A stretch of DNA of 64,000 nucleotides from assembly GCF_002943465.1 (NCBI RefSeq), contig NZ_PTQY01000004.1:62001-126000 (forward strand), written 5' to 3'. The stretch comes from Rhodoferax sp. TS-BS-61-7 (GTDB taxonomy: Bacteria; Pseudomonadota; Gammaproteobacteria; Burkholderiales; Burkholderiaceae_C). The number at the start of each line of letters is the position of its first letter. The first letter of the stretch is position 1. The notes under the pieces are model-generated. The model was not told the DNA's origin, did not search any database, and was given only the letters and a program-made list of their open reading frames with translations. Of the stretch, positions 23,642-33,115 are shown in pieces. The translations under genes and the position numbers were made by a program.

Positions 23642-25045
23642 TCAGGACAAGGCGGCTTTCAGCCCCGGCAGGCGGGACAGGACCAGCCAGTCCAGCAGCA
23701 ACACGGCCAGCAGCACACCACCCGCCAGCGGAAAGGCCAAGGCGGTGAGCAGCATGACCAGGGCACCGCCCTTCCACAGCGGGGCCTGCGCCGGCACACT
23801 GGGCGCCGCCAGGCGGCCGCTTCCTTCCGGGCGGCGCAGCCACCACATGACCACGCCACTCACACACAACAGCACAATGGCCAGGCAAAAGATGACGTTG
23901 GCCACGGCGCTCAGCCAGCCCAGGTCGCCCTGGTGCAGCGCAATACCCACAGCCATGGCTTTGGCCACCAGCGAGTAGTCGGCAAACGCCGCCTCGGCCA
24001 ACACACGGCCGGTGTAGCGGTCTACGTGCACCGTGCGGTCCTGCGTGGGGTTGCGCAGGTCGCCGCTCATGGAGTCGGCCGACAGGGTGTAGACACCCTT
24101 GGCGTCTTGCGGCAGCTGGATGTGAAACTGACCGGTGTAGCCCAGGCGCAAGGCCAGGGCATTCAGACCATCCAGGTTCACCGGTTCACCCACCGCCACG
24201 CCGGGGGTGCCGGCTTGCGAGCCAGACTCCGGCAGCGGCGTTTGCTCCAGCCCCCAGGGCACCTCGTGCAGGCCCGCGGTGTTGAGCGCGGCGTGGGTCT
24301 GGGTGGAAGTGGGCACAGCGTCCCACTTGGCAGCCGGGAAGGTGCCCCAGGGTTGCACAAACTTGGCGCCCCAGAAGCCGGTCCAGGACATGCCGGTCAG
24401 CAAAAACAGCAACAGCACCACGCTCATCCAGAAGCCCACACTGCGGTGCACAGACTTCCACCACTTGCGCCCAGTCGCGCGCCAGTCGGGCACGATGGCA
24501 TCCACCCAGCGCTCGGCATTGCGGGGCCAGAACAAATACAGGCCCGTGACCACCAACACGATGGCCAAACCGGCTGCCACTTCAATAAACCGCTCGCCGC
24601 CCTCGCCGAGCAGCAGGGTGCCGTGGATTTTTTCGGCCCAGGCGAACACGGTGTTCTCCTTGTCCACCTGCTTTACCACTTCGGCCGTGTACGGGTTCAC
24701 CGCGACCGCCTGTGTGCTGTCCGCATGGTTCAGCACAAACCAGCTCGCCACATCGGGCGTCTTGGGGGCGATGTATTCCTTGAGCTGGGCGCCAGGCAGG
24801 TGCGCCAGCGCCGCCTGGGCCTGGGCCGTAACCGGCTGCACCTGGGCCTGCGGCGCCACATGCACGGTCATGCCCAAGCGCGACTGGAAGCCGGTAAAAA
24901 ACACCATCACCAGGCCGGTGAGCGCCAACATCACCAGGAAGGGCACCACATACAGGCCCGCATAAAAGTGCCAGCGCCAGGCCATGGCATAAAAACGGGA
25001 TGCACCGGGTTGGCGCGCGGGCGCAGGAGGGGTCATGGAAGTCAT
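23642..25045 (-). CDS. PepSY-associated membrane protein (possible iron/copper reductase-like)
   Basis: The 467-residue integral membrane protein shows the PepSY_TM pattern. TM1 comes after a short N-terminal stretch (WRWHFYAGLYVVPFLVMLALTG). A periplasmic PepSY-like region follows, then TM2 (AAGLAIVLVVTGLYLFWP), TM3 with the conserved KWWKSVHRSVGFW start, a second PepSY region (RTVHVDRYTGRVLAEAAF), and TM4 with IALHQGDLGW followed by further helices. Conserved His residues at helix ends resemble haem-ligating positions seen in siderophore-reductase relatives. It is last in a minus-strand group with a copper chaperone and two DUF2946 proteins, so a role in metal handling at the inner membrane is inferred. 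Confidence 0.82.
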   Translation of the reverse strand: MTSMTPPAPARQPGASRFYAMAWRWHFYAGLYVVPFLVMLALTGLVMVFFTGFQSRLGMTVHVAPQAQVQPVTAQAQAALAHLPGAQLKEYIAPKTPDVASWFVLNHADSTQAVAVNPYTAEVVKQVDKENTVFAWAEKIHGTLLLGEGGERFIEVAAGLAIVLVVTGLYLFWPRNAERWVDAIVPDWRATGRKWWKSVHRSVGFWMSVVLLLFLLTGMSWTGFWGAKFVQPWGTFPAAKWDAVPTSTQTHAALNTAGLHEVPWGLEQTPLPESGSQAGTPGVAVGEPVNLDGLNALALRLGYTGQFHIQLPQDAKGVYTLSADSMSGDLRNPTQDRTVHVDRYTGRVLAEAAFADYSLVAKAMAVGIALHQGDLGWLSAVANVIFCLAIVLLCVSGVVMWWLRRPEGSGRLAAPSVPAQAPLWKGGALVMLLTALAFPLAGGVLLAVLLLDWLVLSRLPGLKAALS

Positions 25046-25142
25046 AACAATCTTTTAAAAATGGACACGCAGCGGCTCCGACAGTCGGGTCGGAGTCAGC
25101 CACAGACACCACCGCCAGCGGTGGAGAGAGATTCAGACAGGC

Positions 25143-25556
25143 TTAGGCGCGTGCAGGCGGGCCGCGGGGCGCGGCCGCCACAAAGAACGGCGTGGGGAAG
25201 ACAAGCGCCTGCCAGACCGCCGGGGCTTGGTTCCCAGGCGGCACCCGCAAGAGCGGCGGCGTGTGGGGTGGCGGGGCGGCCCCGCTGTCGCTGGGTTGCA
25301 GGCACCATGGGCAATGCGAAAACCCTACGGTCGGGACAGGACTGGCTGGCGCATCCGCAGGGGCTGTGTCCGGGGCCAGGGTCAGCCATTGGGCGCCGTT
25401 GCTGGTGCAGACCTCCAGCCGGATGGGCCCCTCAATAGACCCGGCCGCCAGCGCATGGGAGGCGACAGGCGCCAGCGCCGCCAGCAGCCACACGCACAGC
25501 ACCCACCACGCGGCCCAGGGGCGGCGGGGTGGACGCAGATGCGTGACGTGGTGCAT
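25143..25556 (-). CDS. DUF2946-type exported protein
   Basis: The 137-residue protein has a signal or anchor helix (about 13-38), the segment LEVCTSNGAQWL, and a central SHCPWCL motif. This Cys pattern (CTSxG ... HCPxCL) marks DUF2946 proteins, which in proteobacteria are small envelope proteins commonly found beside copper and TonB-dependent genes. The function is not established; metal binding by the Cys/His cluster is inferred. It follows the PCu(A)C gene by 17 bp. Confidence 0.72.
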   Translation of the reverse strand: MHHVTHLRPPRRPWAAWWVLCVWLLAALAPVASHALAAGSIEGPIRLEVCTSNGAQWLTLAPDTAPADAPASPVPTVGFSHCPWCLQPSDSGAAPPPHTPPLLRVPPGNQAPAVWQALVFPTPFFVAAAPRGPPARA

Positions 25557-25573
25557 GGCGCGCCGCTAAAAAT

Positions 25574-26059
25574 TCAGTGTTTGTGGACGACCGGTGCGTC
25601 CTTTTTGTCCATGGCCATGCCCGCCGGGGCGGCTTGGGACACGGGCAGCTTCAGCTCGGTTTGACTCTGCTGGCCCTTGGCGTCCTTGAACACCAGCGTC
25701 AGCGCGATGGTGCTGTCTTTCTGCAGCGGCTGCTTCAGGTCCATCAGCATCACGTGGTAACCACCGGGTTTGAGCTCCACCGCCTTGCCCGCGGGCAAAT
25801 CCAGTTGGGGCACGGCGCGCATTTTCATCACGTCGCCCTCCATCTTCATCTCGTGCACTTCGGTCACCCCGGCCACGGGGGAGGAGACCGAGACCAGCTT
25901 GGCACCGTCTTTGGCCGTCAGGGTCATGAAGGCGCCGCTGGCCTTCTGGCCCGGCACCGTGGCGCGGGCCCAGGCGTTTTTCACATCCACCGACTGCGCC
26001 CACACAGGAGCAGACAAGGCGGCCAGCAAGGCCAAAGCAGCAAAGGGCGTGGTTTTCAT
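25574..26059 (-). CDS. periplasmic copper chaperone PCu(A)C
   Basis: The ATG at 26059 (MKTTPFAAL) has AAGGA upstream and gives 161 residues; an in-frame ATG 11 codons earlier lacks a site. The signal peptide ends at SAPVWAQS. The mature domain carries the family signature: NAWARATVPGQKASGAFMTL, then VHEMKMEGDVMKMR and the distal HVMLM, which together form the H(M)x10Mx21HxM copper(I) site. The C-terminal extension MAMDKKDAPVVHKH adds Met and His ligands. The family delivers copper to the CuA centre of cytochrome oxidase. It sits between two DUF2946 genes. Confidence 0.93.
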   Translation of the reverse strand: MKTTPFAALALLAALSAPVWAQSVDVKNAWARATVPGQKASGAFMTLTAKDGAKLVSVSSPVAGVTEVHEMKMEGDVMKMRAVPQLDLPAGKAVELKPGGYHVMLMDLKQPLQKDSTIALTLVFKDAKGQQSQTELKLPVSQAAPAGMAMDKKDAPVVHKH

Positions 26060-26079
26060 GGTCAGGTTCCTTTTTAGGG

Positions 26080-26137
26080 TCAAAAGTGGCATTAGCCCCC
26101 CTTAGATATTGCGCAAGCAGCTATGAATTAAATAGCA
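26080..26137 (-). repeat. interspersed ~60-bp repeat, copy R3
   Basis: Read on the minus strand, the arm is GCTATTTAATTCATAGC (hairpin GCTAT/ATAGC), then TGCTTGCGCAATATCTAAG and GGGGCTAATGCC. It occupies the gap between the upstream DUF2946 gene and the copper chaperone gene and is the only copy not touching a coding region. Confidence 0.85.
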
Positions 26138-26217
26138 AACTACAGGGAGCAACGCGGCCACACGGTGGCCAGCGTGCACACCGGGCGCGCCTGCAGCAGG
26201 CGCACCTGGTGGCGGTA

Positions 26218-26586
26218 TCAGGCGGTGTGGGGTGGGCCGCGTGCGGACGCGGGGGCCGCGGTGCGCCAGGTAACGGCCTGGGGCGCCAGGGCACGCAGCA
26301 CCTCGCCCAAGGTCTGCAACGGCAAAGCAGCGGCCGTGCTGGCCGGCGGGGCACCGGCGGGCAGGCACATCACGCAGTCCAGCGTGTGGGCCAGCGCCAT
26401 GGGTGCACTGCCACCCGCGTCGTCTTGCACGACGAGTTTGACGCTGCCGCCCGCGCTGCACACCAGCGACAGGGCCTGGGGATTCACCACCGGCGCGGCC
26501 ACGGCGACGCCCATGGCCAAGACAAAACACGCCAACATCCAGCGGATGAGGGCGTGCGCTTGGCGCAGGGTTTGCAGGGGGGACAT
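26218..26586 (-). CDS. second DUF2946-like exported protein
   Basis: The 122-residue protein has a hydrophobic N-terminal helix (about 14-32), then LSLVCSAGGSVKLV and a central HTLDCVMCLPAG motif. The paired-Cys layout is the same as in the DUF2946 protein at 25143-25556, although the sequences are otherwise dissimilar. It is first of the four-gene minus-strand copper-related set. The start is the first ATG, and the assignment rests mainly on the Cys spacing and position. Confidence 0.65.
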   Translation of the reverse strand: MSPLQTLRQAHALIRWMLACFVLAMGVAVAAPVVNPQALSLVCSAGGSVKLVVQDDAGGSAPMALAHTLDCVMCLPAGAPPASTAAALPLQTLGEVLRALAPQAVTWRTAAPASARGPPHTA

Positions 26587-26687
26587 GCTGGCAATTATCG
26601 CGCACCGGCGAGCGCGATCCGCAGGTCCGAACTGCTATTCTCCGCAGCACCCTGAACCCAAGCGGCCCACAAGGCCGCCCCGCTGCC

Positions 26688-27296
26688 ATGATGAATTACA
26701 CCTTTGTCTCCGCCACCATCCTGCTGATCCTGATCACCGATCCGATTGGCAACATCCCCATCTTTGCCAACGCGCTCAAACACGTGGCGCCCGAGCGGCG
26801 CGCCAAGGTCATCCTGCGCGAGATCCTGATTGCGTTTGCACTGCTGCTCACCTTTATGTTTGTGGGCGAAAGCTTTTTGCGCGTGATGAACCTGAGTGAG
26901 TTGTCGCTGCAGATTGGCGGCGGTGTGATCCTGTTTTTGATTGCGCTGCGCATGGTGTTTCCGCCTGCAGCCACCACCGAAAGCGAAATCATGACCGAAC
27001 CACTGATCGTGCCGCTGGCCGTGCCCGCGGTGGCCGGCCCCTCGGCGCTGGCCACGGTGTTGCTGCTGGTATCGCAGCAGCCGGACAAGCGCCTGGAGTG
27101 GATTGGTGCGCTGTGTGTGACCATGCTGGTCAGCGCCGTGGTGCTGGTGTCGGCCGAGCGCATCCAGCGCATCATTGGCGACCGCCTGGTGGTGGCCGCC
27201 GAGCGCCTGATGGGCCTGGTGCTGGTGTCGGTGGCGATTGAGATGATGCTGCGCGGGGTCAAAACCTTTGCCGTGCAGCTCTCAGCGGCCACTTAA
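26688..27296 (+). CDS. MarC-family integral membrane protein
   Basis: The 202-residue protein has six predicted helices and the family marks ITDPIGNIPIFANAL in the first helix and VPLAVPAVAGPSALATVLLL after the fourth. MarC/YhgN/SnatA proteins are small inner-membrane proteins; one archaeal member transports glycine and alanine, and the bacterial role is unclear. Its stop overlaps the stop of fghA by 4 bp on the opposite strand. Confidence 0.92.
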   Translation: MMNYTFVSATILLILITDPIGNIPIFANALKHVAPERRAKVILREILIAFALLLTFMFVGESFLRVMNLSELSLQIGGGVILFLIALRMVFPPAATTESEIMTEPLIVPLAVPAVAGPSALATVLLLVSQQPDKRLEWIGALCVTMLVSAVVLVSAERIQRIIGDRLVVAAERLMGLVLVSVAIEMMLRGVKTFAVQLSAAT

Positions 27297-28159
27297 GGCA
27301 GCAAGCCCAACCCCTGCGCATGGTGGCGCAGGTGGTCTTCCATGAAGGTGCTGATGAAGTAGTAGCCATGGTCGTAACCCGCGCGGCAGCGCAGCGTGAG
27401 CGGCTGGCCGGCCGCGGCGCAGGCTGCGGCAAAGAGATGCGGGTGCAGTTGCACTTCCAGAAACTTGTCCGCCAAGCCCTGGTCCACCAGAATGCCCTGC
27501 GCAAACAGCGGTGTGCTGCGCTGGCCCATCAGGGCCGAGGCGTCGTGCGCGGCCCAGGCCTCGCGGTCCTCGCCCAGGTAACCCGCAAACGCTTTATGGC
27601 CCCAAGGACATTGCGTAGGTGCGCAAATGGGCGCAAAGGCCGAGAGGCTCTTAAACCGCAGCGGGTGGCGCAGCGCCAGCGTCAGCGCGCCGTGGCCGCC
27701 CATGGAGTGGCCAAACAGGCCCAGGCGCTGCACGTCCACCGGCAGGCTCACGCCCACCAGCGGCAGCAGCTCGCGCAGCAGGTAGCTCTCCATGCGGTAG
27801 TGCGGGGCCCAGGCGGCTTGGGTCGCGTCCAGGTAAAAGCCTGCACCCACCCCAAAGTCCCAGGACTCGGCCTCACCTGCCACACCGGCGCCCCTCGGGC
27901 TGGTGTCCGGTGTTATCAGCGCCAGGCCCAGCTCTGCGGCCACGCGCTGCGCGCCGCCCTTGGCCATGAAGGTTTCCTCATTGCAGGTCAGGCCTGCCAG
28001 GTACATGACCGCCGGCACCGCACCCTGTAGGGCCTGCGGCGGCAGGAACACCGAGAAACGCATGGGCAAGCCGATAACGCTGGACGCGTGCTGGTAATAA
28101 CGCTGCACGCCACCAAAACAGGCGTGTTCGCTGACGAGTTCAAGGGCGGAGGAGGACAT
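27293..28159 (-). CDS. fghA: S-formylglutathione hydrolase
   Basis: This 288-residue esterase-D family hydrolase releases formate and glutathione in glutathione-dependent formaldehyde oxidation. The catalytic serine lies in GHSMGGHGAL; the charge-relay Asp and His lie in the C-terminal third (GYDHGYYFISTF carries the His). MYLAGLTCNEETFMAKGGAQR is the usual oxyanion region. It follows adhC on the minus strand with a 61-bp gap occupied by repeat R4. Confidence 0.95.
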   Translation of the reverse strand: MSSSALELVSEHACFGGVQRYYQHASSVIGLPMRFSVFLPPQALQGAVPAVMYLAGLTCNEETFMAKGGAQRVAAELGLALITPDTSPRGAGVAGEAESWDFGVGAGFYLDATQAAWAPHYRMESYLLRELLPLVGVSLPVDVQRLGLFGHSMGGHGALTLALRHPLRFKSLSAFAPICAPTQCPWGHKAFAGYLGEDREAWAAHDASALMGQRSTPLFAQGILVDQGLADKFLEVQLHPHLFAAACAAAGQPLTLRCRAGYDHGYYFISTFMEDHLRHHAQGLGLLP

Positions 28160-28162
28160 CGG

Positions 28163-28220
28163 TTGCTACAAAAAGAGAAGCTGTTGGCGCACTAGCCATT
28201 TGGGCTAGAGGCCTTTTTTA

Positions 28221-28226
<6 letters not shown>
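28163..28226 (+). repeat. interspersed ~60-bp repeat, copy R4
   Basis: GCTACAAAAAGAGAAGC, then TGTTGGCGCACTAGCCATTT, GGGCTAGAGGCC and TTTTTTATCAAAA. The arm pairing is degraded to the GCT/AGC ends. The right end includes the TGA stop (complement at 28221-28223) of adhC. Confidence 0.75.
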
Positions 28227-29335
<1,109 letters not shown>

Positions 29336-29339
<4 letters not shown>

Positions 29340-30475
29340 TCGGAGGTCTCGGTAGAAGAATCGGGGGCACTCTCGGCAGAGGGCGCGAGGGCGGGGTCGG
29401 CAGCAACCGGTGCGGCAGTATCGCCAGAAACGGATGCCGCAGCAGCGCTGGGGGCTGTTCGGCCGCGGCTCTCGGGCGGCACCACTTCTTGCAGGATGGC
29501 GCCAAACACGCTCTGCCCGTCGCGGCCTTTCACCTCGATGCGGATGGTGTCGCCGTACTGCATGTACTCGGTGCTGGGCTGGCCGTCCTGGATGGTTTCC
29601 ATCGCGCGCTTCTCGGCAATGCAGCTGTAGCCATTGGGCCAGTCGGTGCGGTTTTTGCGCGCCACACCCTTGTTGCTGATGGTGCCCGAGCCAATGATGG
29701 AGCCAGCCCGCACGCGACGGGTCTTGGCCAAGTGGGCAATCAGCTGGCCAAAGTGGAAGCTCATGTCGTTGCCGGCTTCGCACATGCCGACCTTGCGGCC
29801 ATTCCAGGTGCACTGCACCGGGAGGTGCACGCGGCCGCGCGCCCAGGCATCGCCCAGCTCATCCGGCGTCACCGCCACCGGGCCAAAGGCGGTGGCCGGC
29901 TTGCTCTGCACAAAGCCAAAGCCCTTGGCCAGCTCGTCGGGAATCAGGTTGCGCAGCGTCACGTCGTTGGCCAGCACCAGCAGGCGCACGGCGTCGATGG
30001 CGCGGTCGCTGGGGCAGCCCAGGGGCACATCGCCCGTGATCACCGCCAGCTCCGCCTCAAAGTCCACGCCCCAGGCCAGGTTGGCGCACACGATGTCGGC
30101 CTGCGGGCCGGCCAGGTCGTCGCTGCCGCCCTGGTACATCAGCGGGTCGGTGGCAAAACTCTCGGGCACCTCGGCGCCACGGGCCTGGCGCACCAGCTCC
30201 ACATGGTTCAGGTAGGCCGAGCCGTCGGCCCACTGGTAGGCGCGCGGCAGCGGCGCCAAACACTGGGCCGGGTCAAAGGGGAAGGCATGGCGCGCTCGGC
30301 CTTGGTTCAGCGTGACGTAGATATCTTCGAGCTGGGGCGCGAGGTAGTTCCAGTCGTCCAGCACCTGCTGCAGGCGGTTGGCAATGTGGGTGGCGTAGTG
30401 CGCCTGGCTCAGGTCGCGCGAGACGACCACCAGTTGCCCGTCGCGGGAGCCGTCTTGGTAGGTAGCGAGTTTCAT
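29336..30475 (-). CDS. fumarylacetoacetate hydrolase-family protein with Ala-rich tail
   Basis: The start at 30475 ([13 protein letters not shown]) gives 379 residues. The FAH fold is shown by [12 protein letters not shown] (metal-binding Glu/Asp), [31 protein letters not shown] and [13 protein letters not shown]. The last 45 residues are low-complexity (Ala, Ser, Pro, Asp, Glu), beyond the normal end of the domain near VFGAILQEV. The stop overlaps the adhC start (ATGA), implying translational coupling with formaldehyde oxidation. The substrate is unknown; relatives cleave or decarboxylate acylpyruvates. It diverges from the DUF3108 gene across 82 bp. Confidence 0.88.
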
Positions 30476-30557
30476 GCGGGCATTTTCGCCGGGATTGGGC
30501 CGTACCCGGCCGTGCATTAAACTGAAACGACCCCAGCCCACGCGTTTGCCCCGCCCC

Positions 30558-31760
30558 ATGCTTTTGACCATGCCCGCGCCCCTCTTCTCCCTCCCCCTGC
30601 CCAGCGTGGCACGGCACGGGCGAACACTGGTCGCGGTGGTGGGCACGGTGCTGCTGGCGCACTGGCTGGTGCTGGGCCAACCCCTCACGTGGACGGTGGA
30701 CTGGGCACCGACCAGCCCCACGGCCCACAGTGCCGAAGAGGGCACCGCCCCCCCCGCACTGCAAACCCGCACCATCACCCCTAACCCGCCCGCACCCGCG
30801 GTGCTCGCGCCCCAGGCGGCGCCTACGCCTATGCCCGCGCAGGCTTTGCCGCCTGCACCCCGGCCAGCCCCAGGCCATGCACCCCGCTTGGCCCCGCTGC
30901 CTCCCTCCGAGCCCCCTGCCGCGGCCACCTTGCCCGACGCCCTGGCTTTGGCATCAAAACTGGCACCAGCCGTCGTGGATACTGCGCAAGCAGCTCCTAA
31001 TACCGTAGCAATTGAGCCCCCTCCACCGCCCCCCAACGGGCCGCAAGGCAGCAAGAGCGGTGCGGTGGCCGTCACGACGCTGGCCGCCGGCACGGCCCAG
31101 GCCAGTGATGCCCCGCTGCGCCTGGCCTACCCCGAACCGGCCCGGCTGAAATACGAAGTGCGCGCCGAGGTAAAAGGCATCTCGCTGAGCCTGAACGGCG
31201 AATTGCTGTGGCAACACGATGGCAAGACCTACAACAGCCGGCTGGAGTTCAGCCACTTTTTGCTGGGCTCACGCATGCAGACCAGCAAGGGCGCACTGGG
31301 CCCGCATGGGCTGGAGCCGCTGCGTTTTGGTGACAAGGTGCGCAGCGAGGTGGCGGCCCACTTCGACCGCAGCGCCAACAAGGTCACCTTCAGCGCCAAC
31401 ACCCCCGATGTACCGCTGACCCCGGGCATGCAGGACCAACTCAGCGCAGTGTTGCAGCTCAGTGCCATGTTCGGCGGCGAACCGCAACGTTACCCGGCCG
31501 GCACCCAGATCCCGTTCGAGGCCATCGGGCCACGTTCGGTCGAATCCTGGACCATGGCGGTGGGCGGTACCGAGAAGCTGACGCTGCCTGGCGGCGAAGT
31601 GAGCGCTATCAAGCTGTCGCGCGGCGCAGCCGGGCCCCACAGCAACCGCGCCGAAATCTGGCTGGCGCCCAGCATGGGCTACCTGCCGGTGCGCATCCGC
31701 CTGACCGAAGCCAATGGGGATGTGGCGGATAAATTGTGGCGAAGCACGCAGGCGCCATAA
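30558..31760 (+). CDS. DUF3108 protein with proline-rich N-terminal region
   Basis: The ATG at 30558 gives 400 residues; another in-frame ATG is at 30570. A TM anchor lies at about 22-42 (LVAVVGTVLLAHWLVL). A Pro/Ala-rich periplasmic linker follows (about 55-155), resembling TonB-like spacers. The DUF3108 domain (about 185-400) starts at YEVRAEVKGISLSL and includes LPGGEVSAIKL and EIWLAPSMGYLPVRIRLTE. DUF3108 proteins are envelope proteins of unknown role. Repeat R5 lies in the linker, encoding about residues 130-152 without a stop. Confidence 0.82.
   Translation: MLLTMPAPLFSLPLPSVARHGRTLVAVVGTVLLAHWLVLGQPLTWTVDWAPTSPTAHSAEEGTAPPALQTRTITPNPPAPAVLAPQAAPTPMPAQALPPAPRPAPGHAPRLAPLPPSEPPAAATLPDALALASKLAPAVVDTAQAAPNTVAIEPPPPPPNGPQGSKSGAVAVTTLAAGTAQASDAPLRLAYPEPARLKYEVRAEVKGISLSLNGELLWQHDGKTYNSRLEFSHFLLGSRMQTSKGALGPHGLEPLRFGDKVRSEVAAHFDRSANKVTFSANTPDVPLTPGMQDQLSAVLQLSAMFGGEPQRYPAGTQIPFEAIGPRSVESWTMAVGGTEKLTLPGGEVSAIKLSRGAAGPHSNRAEIWLAPSMGYLPVRIRLTEANGDVADKLWRSTQAP
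30946..31012 (-). repeat. interspersed ~60-bp repeat, copy R5, inside a coding region
   Basis: On the minus strand it reads GCTACGGTATTAGGAGC, then TGCTTGCGCAGTATCCACGA and CGGCTGGTGCC. It is antisense to the DUF3108 gene and is translated there as SKLAPAVVDTAQAAPNTVA. R7 in putA uses the same antisense reading frame (AESAQAATNTIA). Confidence 0.8.
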
Positions 31761-31826
31761 ACCCTGTTACTCTTGAAACTGCGAAGATGGTGTCCAAATA
31801 CGGTCTATCTCTAGTTGGTAAACACA

Positions 31827-32129
31827 ATGCACACCTTGTACGACTCTGAATCCTTCTCCGTCACCCACATGCTGGCCAACGGCGAGCCAGATGGTGTGCA
31901 CCCCGAAAAAACCGAGCGTTACCCCCAGGGCGTGCCTATGCTGGCGCGCCACGGTTTCGAAATCGTGGACAAACGCTCGGGCAAAGAGGTCTACCTCGAC
32001 GGCTCTTGGGCCGAGCTGTTCCAGCAGCACATCCAGGCCTGGCAGGTGAACACCCCGACCCAGGAAGAAGTGGAAGACACGCTGGACCAATACGCCGTGT
32101 TGGCACAAAACCCGGTCGTAGTGCACTAA
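31827..32129 (+). CDS. DUF3567 family protein
   Basis: The 100-residue cytoplasmic protein starts at the ATG at 31827 (MHTLYDSESFSVTHML). The conserved block GFEIVDKRSGKEVYLDGSWAELFQ and the C-terminal acidic helix TQEEVEDTLDQYAVLAQNPVV match the betaproteobacterial DUF3567 (BTH_I0359-like) family. Its function is unknown. No membrane or signal segments are present. Confidence 0.85.
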   Translation: MHTLYDSESFSVTHMLANGEPDGVHPEKTERYPQGVPMLARHGFEIVDKRSGKEVYLDGSWAELFQQHIQAWQVNTPTQEEVEDTLDQYAVLAQNPVVVH

Positions 32130-32229
32130 ACCCTTCCCGCGCAACGCGATCAGGGGCTCTTCGCAGCCCCTTGGTCTTTCCAGCACCCAGACACCGGCCC
32201 TGGCCGGGGAACTGCGACAATCTCGCCCC

Positions 32230-33078
32230 ATGAGCCAGACTTACATCCTCACGTTTTCCTGCCCCGACCGCCTGGGTCTGGTGCACGCCGTTTCGGGCTT
32301 TTTGCTGGAACGCGGCGGCAACATCGAAGAAGCCGCCCAGTACAACGACCCAGACACCGGCCTGTTCTTCATGCGCGTGCAGTTCAGCTGCAGCCAGCTC
32401 AGCCATGCCGAGCTGCGCGCCCAGTTGGGCAGCTTTGCCGAGCCACTGCAGCTGCAGTGGAGCCTGCACGCCACGGCCCAGGCCATGCGCACCGTCATCA
32501 TGGTCAGCAAGGAAGGCCATTGCCTCAACGACTTGTTGTTCCGCTGGAAAAGTGGCCTGCTGCCGCTGGACATCCGCGCCATCGTCTCCAACCACCGCGA
32601 GTTTTACCAGCTGGCGGCCAGCTACAACGTGCCGTTCCACCACATTCCGGTGACCGCAGCCACAAAAGCGCAGGCCGAAGCCAAGGCCTACGAGGTGATC
32701 GAGTCCGAAGGGGCCGAGCTGGTGGTGCTGGCGCGCTACATGCAGATCCTGAGCGATGACCTGTGCCGCAAGTTGTCAGGTCGCGCCATCAACATCCACC
32801 ACAGCTTCTTGCCTAGCTTCAAGGGTGCCAAGCCCTACTACCAGGCGCATGACCGCGGCGTGAAGCTGATTGGCGCCACCGCCCACTACGTGACAGCCGA
32901 CCTGGACGAAGGCCCGATCATCGAGCAGGACGTGGCCCGCGTGGACCACAGCAAAACCGTGGAAGACCTGACCACCCAGGGGCGTGACACCGAGAGCCAG
33001 GTGCTGGCCCGCGCGGTCAAGTGGCACAGCGAGCACCGGGTGCTGCTGAACGGCCACAAGACCGTGATCTTCAAGTAA
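32230..33078 (+). CDS. purU: formyltetrahydrofolate deformylase
   Basis: PurU hydrolyses 10-formyl-THF to THF and formate, balancing the one-carbon pool and feeding formate to PurT. The 282-residue protein has an N-terminal ACT domain (residues 4-80, ILTFSCPDRLGLVHAVSGF) and a formyl-transferase fold (about 90-275). Catalytic features seen are the Asn-His region NIHHSFLPSFKGAKPYYQA and the Asp in TADLDEGPIIEQ. Length and start are normal. Confidence 0.96.
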   Translation: MSQTYILTFSCPDRLGLVHAVSGFLLERGGNIEEAAQYNDPDTGLFFMRVQFSCSQLSHAELRAQLGSFAEPLQLQWSLHATAQAMRTVIMVSKEGHCLNDLLFRWKSGLLPLDIRAIVSNHREFYQLAASYNVPFHHIPVTAATKAQAEAKAYEVIESEGAELVVLARYMQILSDDLCRKLSGRAINIHHSFLPSFKGAKPYYQAHDRGVKLIGATAHYVTADLDEGPIIEQDVARVDHSKTVEDLTTQGRDTESQVLARAVKWHSEHRVLLNGHKTVIFK

Positions 33079-33115
33079 TTTTGATTCGCCGCCGGGCCGC
33101 GATGCAGCGCGGGGG

